DNA from: CAYRJD01 sp965212125
GTDB taxonomy: Bacteria; Actinomycetota; Acidimicrobiia; Acidimicrobiales; Poriferisodalaceae
Length of the DNA: 64,000 nucleotides
Assembly: GCA_965212125.1 (NCBI GenBank)
Contig: OZ243045.1
Location: 372,001 to 436,000 of the forward strand
Reading direction: 5' to 3'
Made by a program: the position numbers and the translations under genes. How positions within the stretch are numbered: position 1 is the first letter of the stretch; every line of letters begins with the position of its first letter. Under the pieces are notes generated by a model. The model was not told where the DNA came from. It was given only the letters and a program-made list of their open reading frames with translations, and did not search any database. Below, in pieces: positions 7,832 through 16,811 of this stretch.

Positions 7832-9507
7832 AATCGCGTCCGCTTCGCTTATCTAATCGCTCAGCTCGCTCAGCTAACGCCAGCCCCGCGATTCGCTGCT
7901 TCAGGCGCATAGTAGAGAGCACGCTCCATTCGCGGGCTTTGTTGCGGCGCTGGGCCAAGGGGCCATACGAATCCAGCTTGGCCGTCACCGCCGGTCTGGT
8001 TTGGATGCTGGCGCCGCCGGTGTTTTTTGTCGCTGCTGTTTTTGATTTGCTAAGAGACGGCGACGATTTCTTAGCGTTTGTTTTAAGCGGCCTAGCGGTG
8101 GGGGTGGTGGGAGCCATAACCGTGCGGCTGTGTCGGCTCGAAGCCAGCCTCACCGTGCGCCAAACCCTCACCGCGGTTGTGGTCGGAGTGTTGTCCGCAA
8201 TCACAGTGGTGATGGTTGCGCACTTCGCCAGCGGCGCCGTTGGCTTGCGAAGCTGGGATGTAGCCATAGTTGAATCAGCCGCCACGGTCACCGCTACCAA
8301 CACATCGGCTCTAGACGTGTCGCAAATATCGCAAGGCCTGCTGGCATTTCGCTCGCTTGGACAATGGCTGTCGGGGGCGGGATTCATCATCATGTTGGTG
8401 GGCGTGATGCAGCACCTAGGCGTTGGCGGACTCGATGCGGATGGCGGGGTTGCCACGCGATCTGCTCGCCGACTGGCACCACGCCAGTCGGAAAACATCA
8501 CCCGGCTGCTGTTGCTGTACTGCCTTTTGACGGTGCTCGTAGGTGTGGCATATGCGATCGCCGGGATGCCGATCGTTGACGCCGGGCTGCACTCTTTGAC
8601 GACTATTTCAACAGGGGGATTTTCGCCGCACGCGGCTTCGATCGGTTTCTACGATTCGGCCGCGATCGAATGGGTGGCGATAGTGGGAATGATCGCGGGC
8701 GGCATCAGCCTGCCCTTGATGTTTTTGGCGATCCGGCGCGCAGACCCGCTCAGGTTGTTCCGCAGCTACGAGTTCGGTGTCTATATCGGACTGATTGCCC
8801 TGTGTTCGGTTTGGCTGATGGTGTTCGGCCCGCAAGCCACGACCGAAACCGGCCGACTTGGCACCACCGCGGTGCGGCATGCGATATTTATGTCGGCGTC
8901 GGCCTCTTCAACCACGGGATTTAGCGTTAGCGATATAACTACCCTGGCTGGCGCCAGTGCGGTGGCGCTGATCGTGGTGATGCTGGTTGGTGGTATGTCT
9001 GCGTCGTTGTCGGGCGGCTTCAAGGGTGTGCGCCTGCTGACCTTGCTGTCATACGTGCGACGTGAGCTGCGCCGAGCCACTTATCCGCGTCTCACGGCAT
9101 CAATTCACCTGCGCAACTCCACTATTTCTGAGACGGCCGTTAGTCGCATTACGGGGGAGTTGTTGCTAGCTGCGGCGTTGGCCGCTCCGGCGGTTATTTT
9201 GCTGGCCGCTAACGGGCTTGACCCGGAAGGCGCCTGGTCGTTTGTGGTGTCTTTGATGTCAAACGTTGGCCCGGCCTTAGGCGCCGCAGGTCCGGACGAG
9301 CATCTGCAGGTGCTGGGCGTGTTTGGTCGTTTGGCTGCTGCGGTGTTGATGCTGATGGGGCGGGTTTCGGTTACCGCAGTGGTAGTCGCATTCACTGTCG
9401 CCATGTATCCGACGGCTTCGGTGCTGCGACACCGTTATTACCTCGCCAAGACAACTTCGGCGAAGGCACCCGCATCTTCGGCTTCGGCTAGTCGCGAGTC
9501 GGAGTAG
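7828..9507 (+). CDS. TrkH-family potassium channel subunit with altered first filter
   Basis: A 559-residue polytopic protein of the TrkH/HKT superfamily, built from four membrane-pore-membrane repeats. Pore loops 2 to 4 keep the filter glycines (STGGFSPH, SSTTGFSVSD, SNVGPALG). In loop 1 the aligned segment is TATNTS (residues 155-160): Asn158 stands where the neighbouring paralogue has glycine in TCTGAT. An extra basic N-terminal segment of about 45 residues precedes the first hydrophobic helix. The TTG start at 7828 overlaps the trkA stop (TTGA). It may pair with the downstream TrkH; potassium transport is inferred. Confidence 0.85.
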   Translation: MKSRPLRLSNRSARSANASPAIRCFRRIVESTLHSRALLRRWAKGPYESSLAVTAGLVWMLAPPVFFVAAVFDLLRDGDDFLAFVLSGLAVGVVGAITVRLCRLEASLTVRQTLTAVVVGVLSAITVVMVAHFASGAVGLRSWDVAIVESAATVTATNTSALDVSQISQGLLAFRSLGQWLSGAGFIIMLVGVMQHLGVGGLDADGGVATRSARRLAPRQSENITRLLLLYCLLTVLVGVAYAIAGMPIVDAGLHSLTTISTGGFSPHAASIGFYDSAAIEWVAIVGMIAGGISLPLMFLAIRRADPLRLFRSYEFGVYIGLIALCSVWLMVFGPQATTETGRLGTTAVRHAIFMSASASSTTGFSVSDITTLAGASAVALIVVMLVGGMSASLSGGFKGVRLLTLLSYVRRELRRATYPRLTASIHLRNSTISETAVSRITGELLLAAALAAPAVILLAANGLDPEGAWSFVVSLMSNVGPALGAAGPDEHLQVLGVFGRLAAAVLMLMGRVSVTAVVVAFTVAMYPTASVLRHRYYLAKTTSAKAPASSASASRESE

Positions 9508-9512
9508 GGCAC

Positions 9513-10988
9513 ATGTCGCGGATCAAATCAACCCCGGCGCGCGTGGCGGGGGCCGCACTCATGGCGGTCAGCGTGGGGATGGTCATCTCTGCTCTGGTCG
9601 CAATGGCTGATGGCGGAGGAGGCGCCGCAGCCCTGTGGATCAGCGCGCTGATAACTGCGTTGGTCGGAGCGCTGATGCTGGCAGGCAGCCAAGTCTCACC
9701 CAAAACGGATGCTCCGCTCACGTTCGCCGCTGTCGCTTGGAGCTGGCTGGCCGCATCAATAGCTGGCGCGCTTCCGTTGCTATTGAGTGGAACCATTCGC
9801 TGGAGCAACTTTGACGACGCCGTGTTTGAGTCAATCTCCGGCTTCACCTGCACTGGCGCGACCATCTTGCCCAACCTTGAACTAGTGCCGCAGGGGATTT
9901 TGTTTTTCAGGTCAATGACGCAGTGGTTTGGTGGCATGGGCCTAATAGTGCTGGCGGTGGCTGTGTTGCCCGCGCTGAAGGTCGGTGGTCTAGAGCTAAT
10001 AGCGGGCGAAGCGCCTGGCCCGACCGCGGATCGATTAACCCCGCGCGTCAGCGAAACCGCCCGGCGCCTGTGGATGCTCTACGGCGGCGTGACGTTGGTG
10101 GTAGTGGTGGCGCTGTTGCTAGCCGGAGTCAGCCTGTTTGACTCAGTGGCGCACGCCTTTTCAACGGTTGCGACAGGAGGATTTTCCACTCACAGCGAAT
10201 CAATCGCCTACTTCGGCTCTTTTACAGTTGAGCTGATTTTGATCGCCGCGATGGTTGTTTGCGGCATGAGCTTCACGCTGCATTGGCACATGATTACGCG
10301 CCGCAGCCAGCGATCGTTTCGTGGTTTCTCAGAGTTGCGCTGGTATGTCGGGCTGCTAGTTGGCGGCCTGATCTTGCTGCTGTGGATTAACAGCAGCAAC
10401 CTGGGCTTGGGTGACAATCTCAGGGAGTCGTTGTTTTACGCGGCATCGCTGGGATCTAGCACTGGTTTCGGCACCAGCGATTACACCGCCTGGCTGCCGG
10501 CGGCTCAGATGGTGATTTTGCTTCTAATGGTGACCGGCGGGATGACCGGCTCTACCGCCGGCGGGATGAAAGTGCTGCGGCTGCAGCTGGTGGTGCGCTA
10601 CATGGTGCGTGAGGTAATAAGAGCAAGGCACCCGCGTGCGGTGTTGTCCATGCGCCTGGGCGACATGATGGTGTCGGAACAGGTCGCGGCACGTGCGATT
10701 GGCTTTGTGCTGCTCTACCTAGGGCTCATCATCATCGGCGGAATAGCGATCACGGCCTTGGGTGCCGATCCGTTAACGGGCTTTAGCGGGGCGGTGTCGG
10801 CTATCGGCAACATGGGACCGGCATTGGGGTCGGCCGGACCGCTGGACACCGCTCTGGAGTTTCCACGCGCAGGGCGTCCGGTACTCATGGCGTTGATGAT
10901 GTTTGGTCGGCTAGAAGTGTTTCCCACCGTGCTGATGTTTGTGGCGGTTAGCCGTGCCGTTGCTCGCTCACGCGCCGCCGCGCGGTAA
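9513..10988 (+). CDS. trkH: Trk potassium channel subunit TrkH
   Basis: A 491-residue canonical TrkH with hydrophobic helices throughout and all four filter loops intact: TCTGAT (112-117), ATGGFSTH, SSTGFGTSDY and IGNMGPALGSAG. TrkH works as a membrane dimer bound to a TrkA ring and takes up potassium. ATG at 9513 is five bases after the stop of the first TrkH. The final 41 bases overlap, tail to tail, the 3' end of the reverse-strand YfhO-like gene, and the shared bases include a 12-base tandem repeat. Confidence 0.93.
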   Translation: MSRIKSTPARVAGAALMAVSVGMVISALVAMADGGGGAAALWISALITALVGALMLAGSQVSPKTDAPLTFAAVAWSWLAASIAGALPLLLSGTIRWSNFDDAVFESISGFTCTGATILPNLELVPQGILFFRSMTQWFGGMGLIVLAVAVLPALKVGGLELIAGEAPGPTADRLTPRVSETARRLWMLYGGVTLVVVVALLLAGVSLFDSVAHAFSTVATGGFSTHSESIAYFGSFTVELILIAAMVVCGMSFTLHWHMITRRSQRSFRGFSELRWYVGLLVGGLILLLWINSSNLGLGDNLRESLFYAASLGSSTGFGTSDYTAWLPAAQMVILLLMVTGGMTGSTAGGMKVLRLQLVVRYMVREVIRARHPRAVLSMRLGDMMVSEQVAARAIGFVLLYLGLIIIGGIAITALGADPLTGFSGAVSAIGNMGPALGSAGPLDTALEFPRAGRPVLMALMMFGRLEVFPTVLMFVAVSRAVARSRAAAR

Positions 10989-13974
10989 TCCGCGCGGTAA
11001 CTCGCGCGGCAACCCGCCGAGTGGCTGGCGTAGCGAACAGCGCTAGCAGGATCACAACGCTGAGCGCTGAAACCGCTAGGCCTAGCTTCAGCCTGGGCGG
11101 GTCGTAATAGAGGAACACTTCGCTTGTACCGCTGGGTACCGCAACGGCGACTACCGCATGGTCTGCGTTGAGCACCGGGGTTGGTTCGCTGTTGACCGTT
11201 GCTTTCCAGCCGTGTTGCATCGCATCGGCAACAACGACATAGCCAGGGCCGGTTGATTCAACCGCTATTGACAGCTCGTCAAAGGTGTCGGTGGTTTCCA
11301 AGATTCGCCCGATTGGGCTGCTTGAGGTAGCTGGGTTGTCTGCGACGGAAGGTAGCGGTGGCGGCTGATCGGAGAGCAGAATCGCGTCAGGCGTTAGTTC
11401 AGCCCCAGCCCTGGTTTGCGCCAGCAGCTCCAGGCGCTCAGCGGCGTCTTCAACGGTGACCGCATTTGCCGCAAACCGTATGCGTGGCAGTGCGTCAAGG
11501 TTTTCCCAAACAGCCGCACCGCTGACGTGAGCCAAGCGCAAGTTGTCCGTGCGGTCGGGTGTCATGACGAACAAAGCCAGCTCACCGTCCGCCGACGTGC
11601 CCAGACTCAGTGTTCCAGCGTCTGCTGTTCCCTCGCCTACCTCTAGGGAAACCGCGATGGTCATCTCTCCGCCCGTGGCTATCTCTTCGCCTGCGACAGG
11701 AATCCACGGCCAGCCAGGCCCCAGCGACCCCGCGACTATGCGTTTTGACGTGACCACCGCACCGCTGGGGGTAGTCACATCTACGCGCAGGCGAGTGCTC
11801 GGGTCGGCGGGAATCAGCGCTTCGCTCAGATAGAACGAAACGCCACGCAGGGGCTGCGAAGGCGCCGTGATGTTAAGCGACTCACCGGCTGGAATGCGGA
11901 CGCTGCTGACGGGAGCACCGCCCGCTTCAATGGCTGGCTCAGCGGGCAGTTGAACCGGTATGCCGGCGGGGGGTATGTGAAGCGGGGTAACGATCCAGCG
12001 AACCGCCAGGCGGTCTAGTAGCGGCGACTCCATGCGTCGCTGGTCTGTGAAATCAAGAATCGTGAAGGTGGCGTTCCAGTCTTCGGCGGCCGGATCGATC
12101 GCAACCAGCATGTCTCGCCAGGTTGGCCAGTGAAAAGAGTGTCCTGAAACGGTGCGCAAGCCATAGAAGCCGGTGGTGCCCGCATACAAGGTCAGCTCGT
12201 GGGTGGCAATGCGTTCGCCGGTGGTTGGGCCTGTGCGTTCGCCGGTGGCCGTGTTTGCGCTTGCGGCTGCGCCTTCGTCGGCTAGGAAATCATGAACGGC
12301 TGTGGTGGGGTAGTGCAGGGCTGGGTCGGTGTTTGGCCACCACGGCACGGCCAGAACCAGAATCTCTACCGCGGCGACTATCGCCACGATCACCACCGCG
12401 CTGCTACGAACAAGACTGAACCTGCGCGCCAGCAACACCACCGCCGCCACGACACCAGCGCTAATGACGGCCAGAAGTATTGCGCGACCTACCGCACCGC
12501 CGTGGCCGTGGCTGCGCTCTTGGGCGCTGAAATGCCAAAACACCAAAACGGTTGCGGCTGCCGCTGCAACCACCACCGCCGTTGTTAGCCAGCGCGCTCG
12601 GCGTTGGCGTTGCATAGCGGAGCGTGACAGGCGGCGCTTGAGCTTGATGATCCAGCCCGCCCAGCCGCGGCCGCCTGATCTTGCTGTGCAGGCTCTTGCT
12701 GTGCCTGCTCTCTCGGTGACCGCAGCTAGCCCCAGCGCCGCCAGCACAGACAACAAAAACAAAAGCACTGCGCGCAAACGTCCGATGCGGTTTGAGCCGA
12801 CTATCGGAAGTTGTTGCGCCAGCGCCAGCAGCGGTCCGCCGAAGTAGGTCAACAACACCACGCCCGCGGCCATCAGCGCGAGCGTTGGCAATAGCCAGCG
12901 CGGCACAGAACGCGGCCGTCGTCTAAGGAATGCTGCGGCTACCAGCACCAAAGCGCCAGCCCCAATGAAGGACTGGGTTTCAAAATAGTTGTGTTGCGAT
13001 TCGGTGCGATCCAGCGCGAAAGAGCCGATGACGTTGGGAACCGCCGTAGTCAACAAAGCACCCGTGGGAAGGCGATCTTGGCTGGTCTGGTTGCGGTAGT
13101 CGGTGTCGATCGTTTCTATTTGCGCCGAAAATGGTGCCAGCTGCCAGGCCGCAAGTCCGCCGCCTAGACCAGCCAGAGCAACGACAGCCAACAAGGTCGC
13201 GGCGGCGCGGCGACTCAAACGCGCAAGGCGCTCACGCGGTTTTGTGGTCGCAAGGGCGCGCGCAACCATGTAGATCGCCAGCGCGGCCAACGAAAAAAAC
13301 GTGACCGCGGGAAAGCCAGCCAGAAACATCACCGCGACTGTCAGCGCTAAGGCTCCGCCGTAAGCGGTGCGTCGGCGAGTAAGCAGCCCCTCCGCCGCCC
13401 AGAACAGCCAGGGAATCAGCGCCCCAATGTGGCTTTGCGGCCAGTTGGTCCAGAAGGTCTGGAATCCGTTGAAGGCATAAATAAAACCGCCGACCAAGGC
13501 AACGCTGTAGCCGATGCCGAACCTGCGCAAAAACAAAACCATGCCGCCTACGGCAAGCGCTAGCTCCAACACCTTCCCTGCCGTTGGCGCGTACTCGTCA
13601 GCCAAAAAAAGAAACGGCAGGTTGAGCGGGTCAAACGGCCCGGTGTTAGGCACCGAGCCCAGCGGAACACCCCCCGACGGATAAGGGTTCCAGGCGGCAA
13701 AATCACCTTCGTTGGCGCGGCCGAAAAACTGCGCATGAGCGGGAAAGCCCGAATCAACCGTGTCGGTACCGGTGATGGGCGTGATTGCTATGTCGGTCGG
13801 CACAGTTTCGCGCCAGGGGGAGTGGTTGAAGACGGTGTCTGAGCGGAGCAGATATGTGCTGCCCCAAAGATTTGAGCCAAGTGACACGATCACGGTGGCG
13901 ACGATGATCGCCAACACCGCGAAGGTGGTCAGCCGGACACGGCGTGAACCACGCAATAGCTGTGAGTTACGCAA
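10948..13974 (-). CDS. YfhO-like large membrane protein
   Basis: A 1008-residue polytopic membrane protein. After an N-terminal helix (FAVLAIIVATVIVSL) comes an extracytoplasmic loop with the family pattern WGSTYLLRSDTVF, then about ten hydrophobic helices, a large periplasmic region, and a final helix before an Arg-rich tail. This matches the YfhO/GT-C-like family, some members of which glycosylate lipid or teichoic-acid carriers on the outer face of the membrane. The donor is probably a polyprenyl-phosphate sugar, by inference only. The TTG start at 13974 overlaps the carboxylase stop by eight bases, so it is co-transcribed with the carboxylase. The C-terminal TAR(V/I) repeat comes from the 12-base tandem repeat shared with trkH. 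Confidence 0.72.
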   Translation of the reverse strand: MRNSQLLRGSRRVRLTTFAVLAIIVATVIVSLGSNLWGSTYLLRSDTVFNHSPWRETVPTDIAITPITGTDTVDSGFPAHAQFFGRANEGDFAAWNPYPSGGVPLGSVPNTGPFDPLNLPFLFLADEYAPTAGKVLELALAVGGMVLFLRRFGIGYSVALVGGFIYAFNGFQTFWTNWPQSHIGALIPWLFWAAEGLLTRRRTAYGGALALTVAVMFLAGFPAVTFFSLAALAIYMVARALATTKPRERLARLSRRAAATLLAVVALAGLGGGLAAWQLAPFSAQIETIDTDYRNQTSQDRLPTGALLTTAVPNVIGSFALDRTESQHNYFETQSFIGAGALVLVAAAFLRRRPRSVPRWLLPTLALMAAGVVLLTYFGGPLLALAQQLPIVGSNRIGRLRAVLLFLLSVLAALGLAAVTERAGTARACTARSGGRGWAGWIIKLKRRLSRSAMQRQRRARWLTTAVVVAAAAATVLVFWHFSAQERSHGHGGAVGRAILLAVISAGVVAAVVLLARRFSLVRSSAVVIVAIVAAVEILVLAVPWWPNTDPALHYPTTAVHDFLADEGAAASANTATGERTGPTTGERIATHELTLYAGTTGFYGLRTVSGHSFHWPTWRDMLVAIDPAAEDWNATFTILDFTDQRRMESPLLDRLAVRWIVTPLHIPPAGIPVQLPAEPAIEAGGAPVSSVRIPAGESLNITAPSQPLRGVSFYLSEALIPADPSTRLRVDVTTPSGAVVTSKRIVAGSLGPGWPWIPVAGEEIATGGEMTIAVSLEVGEGTADAGTLSLGTSADGELALFVMTPDRTDNLRLAHVSGAAVWENLDALPRIRFAANAVTVEDAAERLELLAQTRAGAELTPDAILLSDQPPPLPSVADNPATSSSPIGRILETTDTFDELSIAVESTGPGYVVVADAMQHGWKATVNSEPTPVLNADHAVVAVAVPSGTSEVFLYYDPPRLKLGLAVSALSVVILLALFATPATRRVAARVTARITARRRVSEQRHG
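10979..11014. repeat. 12-base tandem repeat x3 in the trkH/yfhO overlap
   Basis: Three 12-base units close to CGCGCGGTAATC lie at 10979, 10991 and 11003. They cover the trkH stop codon on the plus strand and encode the Thr-Ala-Arg-rich tail of the YfhO-like protein on the minus strand. Confidence 0.85.
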
Positions 13975-15745
13975 TCACAACCACAACGTCACCCGCCCCA
14001 ACTGAGTCGCCGGGTGAAACTTTGACCTCAGTTATCTCGCCGGCCTTGTCCGCGTTGATGTTGTTTTCCATCTTCATAGCTTCCAGCACTACTACCGGGT
14101 CGCCCGCCTCAACGGTGTCGCCCTGCGCCACTAGCACTTTCACGACTGTTCCTTGCATGGGCACTGCTACGCGCCCGTTTCCGCCGCTGGCCTGGTTGGT
14201 GCTGCTGGAGCGTCGCGGCCTGCGATTAGCCGCGCCATTGTCTTGGCCGCCAGCTGGCTGAGGCACCCAAGCGGAAACCTCAAAGCGCTTGCCATTCACT
14301 TCTAGCACGGCGTCGCGGCGCGCCATCTGGGGCTGGTCTGCTGCCGGGTCTGCCGCTGAGCCCGCTGCCTGCTCAGACCCTGATTCAGACCCAGCGGCCT
14401 TGCTTAGGTCAAGTTTTTCTTCCACCCATTTGGTGCTGTGCTCGCCGTTTTGAAATTGCGGCTCCGCCAAAATTGCGATGTGTGCTGGCGCGGTGGTAGC
14501 GATGCCACCCACCTCCAGTTCACCCAATGCGCGCTGCATGCGCGCAATGGCGGTCGCTCTATCGGAGCCCCACACGATCAACTTGCCGACCAGGTTGTCG
14601 TAGTACTGACTGACCGTGTCGCCGGCCACGTAGCCACCGTCCCAGCGCACGCCAAAGCCATGCGGCACGGTGAGGGATGTGATCGTGCCGGGGGAGGGCA
14701 TGAATTTTCCGTTGGTCGGGTCTTCTGCGTTTATGCGCACCTCAATCGCGTGACCGGTGCTGGTTATGTCCTCCTGCGTGAAAGACAGTGGCTCGCCAGC
14801 GGCGACGAGAATCTGCTCGCGCACCAGATCGATGCCGGTTACCAGTTCCGTTACGGGATGCTCAACCTGCAGGCGAGTATTCATCTCTAGGTAGTGAAAC
14901 TCGCCGTCTTGGTACAAAAACTCAACCGTGCCAGCGTTGGTGTAGCTGCAGCCTTCGGCGACCGCTACCGCGGCGGCTCCCATGGCTTGGCGAATTTCAT
15001 CATCAAAATTTGGCGCCGGGCTTTCTTCGATCAGCTTTTGATGACGTCGCTGCGCCGAGCAGTCGCGCTCACCTAGCCACACGGTGTTGCCGTGGCTATC
15101 GGCGATTATCTGCATCTCAATGTGGCGCGGCCAGGTGAGGTAGCGCTCCATGTAGCACTCGCTGCGGCCGAAGAACGCTTCGGCTTCACGTTGAGCCGAC
15201 TCAAGAGCCGATTGGGCTTCGTCGGGCTCGTTAACAACTTTCATGCCGCGCCCGCCGCCGCCATAGGCGGCCTTGATGGCTACTGGATATCCAAACTCTG
15301 CACCGAAGGCGGTTACCTCTTTCGCGTTTTGGATTACCTGCGTTGTGCCTGGCACGCCGCTTACTCCGACTCGCTCGGCGGCTAGGCGTGCTGAGATCTT
15401 GTCGCCCATTACTTCAATGGCATCAGGCGGCGGCCCGATAAAGGTCACACCTCGTTCGGTTATGGCGCGCGCAAAGTCCGCGTTCTCGCTGTAGAAGCCG
15501 TAGCCGGGATGTACCGCTTGCGCGCCGCTGCGTTCGATTGCGTCCAGAATGGCTTCGGTGTTCAGGTACGACTCGGCCGCAGTTTGTCCGCCAAGTGCGT
15601 ATGCCTCATCGGCCATTCGCACGTGAGCAGCGTTTCGATCAAGCTCGCTGTACACGGCGACGGAGCCGATGCCAAGCTCTTGGCAGGCCCTTATGACACG
15701 CACAGCGATCTCGCCCCGATTTGCTACTAGCAGCTTTTTGAACAC
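13967..15745 (-). CDS. accA3: Acetyl-/propionyl-CoA carboxylase alpha subunit (biotin carboxylase + BCCP)
   Basis: About 592 residues: an N-terminal biotin carboxylase (KKLLVANRGEIAVRV, the ATP-grasp loop YGGGGRGMKVV, EMNTRLQVEHPVTE), a low-complexity linker rich in Ser, Gly, Ala and Gln, and a C-terminal biotinyl domain with EAMKMEN, whose lysine (about Lys558) carries biotin. It carboxylates biotin for acyl-CoA carboxylase in fatty-acid and related lipid synthesis. Two GTGs are possible; the one at 15745 lies seven bases after AAGGA, whereas 15751 is too close to it. The biotin ligase gene is divergent across the adjacent gap, which fits the need for biotinylation. The carboxyltransferase subunit is not in the window. 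Confidence 0.93.
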   Translation of the reverse strand: MFKKLLVANRGEIAVRVIRACQELGIGSVAVYSELDRNAAHVRMADEAYALGGQTAAESYLNTEAILDAIERSGAQAVHPGYGFYSENADFARAITERGVTFIGPPPDAIEVMGDKISARLAAERVGVSGVPGTTQVIQNAKEVTAFGAEFGYPVAIKAAYGGGGRGMKVVNEPDEAQSALESAQREAEAFFGRSECYMERYLTWPRHIEMQIIADSHGNTVWLGERDCSAQRRHQKLIEESPAPNFDDEIRQAMGAAAVAVAEGCSYTNAGTVEFLYQDGEFHYLEMNTRLQVEHPVTELVTGIDLVREQILVAAGEPLSFTQEDITSTGHAIEVRINAEDPTNGKFMPSPGTITSLTVPHGFGVRWDGGYVAGDTVSQYYDNLVGKLIVWGSDRATAIARMQRALGELEVGGIATTAPAHIAILAEPQFQNGEHSTKWVEEKLDLSKAAGSESGSEQAAGSAADPAADQPQMARRDAVLEVNGKRFEVSAWVPQPAGGQDNGAANRRPRRSSSTNQASGGNGRVAVPMQGTVVKVLVAQGDTVEAGDPVVVLEAMKMENNINADKAGEITEVKVSPGDSVGAGDVVVVIA

Positions 15746-15832
15746 ATGCACTTCCTTGACGTTTTGTTAGCGAGGCGTGAAAAGCACGCGCGATGCTGCC
15801 ACAAGCAGCGTTCCTAGCCCTATTTTTAGTCT
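15746..15832. promoter_or_regulatory. Divergent promoter region accA3 / birA
   Basis: This gap of 87 bases separates the starts of the biotin carboxylase and biotin ligase genes. It holds AAGGA for accA3. Promoters for both are expected, but no BirA-type palindromic operator is evident, in keeping with the lack of a DNA-binding domain in this BirA. Confidence 0.35.
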
Positions 15833-16738
15833 GTGCCTGAAGTCTGGTTTGATTCCGTGCCCGAGACACGCTTTAGCCGTGTGCGCGCCGTGCCCCAGGT
15901 TGGCTCCACCAACGCAGATCTTATGGAGCTGGCTCGCAACGGCGGCGCAGAGGGAGAAGTGCTGATAGCCGATTTTCAGTCGGCCGGTCGTGGGCGGCGC
16001 GGAAGAAGTTGGCAGGCGCCGACTGGTACCGCACTGATGATGTCGGTGTTGTTGCGCCCGCCGCCCGGCACGCTTGCGCCTAATCAGGCCAGCGTGGTGG
16101 TGTCGGCTTGGGCGTGCGCCACGGCGCAAGCATGCGAAGCGGTAACCGGAGTTAGGCCTCGGCTGAAGTGGCCAAACGATCTTGTTGTCGTGGAGGAGGC
16201 CGCAGCCCCGGCTCAGCCCGCAGCCCCGGCTCAGTCCGTAACCCCGGCTCAGCCCGCAGCCCAGCCGCAACACCGCAAGGTTGCGGGCATTCTTGCTGAG
16301 TCGCTAATGGATGGCGGGGCCATTACGGCACTGGTAATAGGCATGGGGCTAAATACCGGCTGGCCTGAAATACCGCCCGAATTAGCGGACACCGCAACCA
16401 GTCTGAACATCGTGAGCGGGCGCGAGGTTGACCGAGTAGAGCTGGCGGCGAACCTGCTGGCGGGTTTTGAACAGCGCTATGCGGTTTTGCTTGGCGGCGC
16501 TCACGACACCGCGGCGCACGGCGTTGAACAGATTTTGGCGGAGGTTCGCCAGCAAAGCGTCACGCTTGGCAGCCGAGTTCGCATAGAGCGCGAGCCGACG
16601 CCGTCGGGCATAAGTGACGTGCTTTACGGTAAAGCGGTTGACGTCAATTCGGACGGGACGCTTTTGGTGGTGGATGATTCCGGCACCCATCACCACATCA
16701 GCGTTGGCGATGTAGTGCACCTACGTGCTAGCAGTTAG
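15833..16738 (+). CDS. birA: Biotin--[acetyl-CoA-carboxylase] ligase
   Basis: Transfers biotin, through biotinyl-AMP, to the BCCP lysine of the neighbouring carboxylase. The 301-residue protein has the catalytic domain only: GSTNADLM, the biotinyl-AMP loop SAGRGRRGRSW, KWPNDLVV, KVAGILAE and a small C-terminal SH3-like domain (GSRVRIERE). There is no N-terminal helix-turn-helix, so it should not repress transcription. Between KWPNDLVV and KVAGILAE, where other BirA proteins are short, lies an Ala/Pro/Gln-rich insert of about 26 residues (122-147) made by an 18-base repeat. GTG start at 15833. Confidence 0.92.
   Translation: MPEVWFDSVPETRFSRVRAVPQVGSTNADLMELARNGGAEGEVLIADFQSAGRGRRGRSWQAPTGTALMMSVLLRPPPGTLAPNQASVVVSAWACATAQACEAVTGVRPRLKWPNDLVVVEEAAAPAQPAAPAQSVTPAQPAAQPQHRKVAGILAESLMDGGAITALVIGMGLNTGWPEIPPELADTATSLNIVSGREVDRVELAANLLAGFEQRYAVLLGGAHDTAAHGVEQILAEVRQQSVTLGSRVRIEREPTPSGISDVLYGKAVDVNSDGTLLVVDDSGTHHHISVGDVVHLRASS
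16202..16255 (+). repeat. 18-base in-frame tandem repeat x3 inside birA
   Basis: Units at 16202, 16220 and 16238 share the core CCCCGGCTCAG and encode repeats of the form AAPAQP or VTPAQP. They expand a surface loop in the biotin ligase. Confidence 0.85.
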
Positions 16739-16763
16739 CTCAGCGTGCTAGCAGTTAGCTCAG
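16724..16763. repeat. Exact 20-base tandem duplication across the birA stop
   Basis: The 20-base unit at 16724-16743, which includes the birA stop codon TAG at 16736-16738, is repeated exactly at 16744-16763. A further GCTAGC-containing partial copy follows before the next gene. Confidence 0.92.
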
Positions 16764-16811
16764 CCCGGCTAGCAACCCAGTCCAGCTAGCCCTGCCGTAT
16801 TATCTGCGCAA

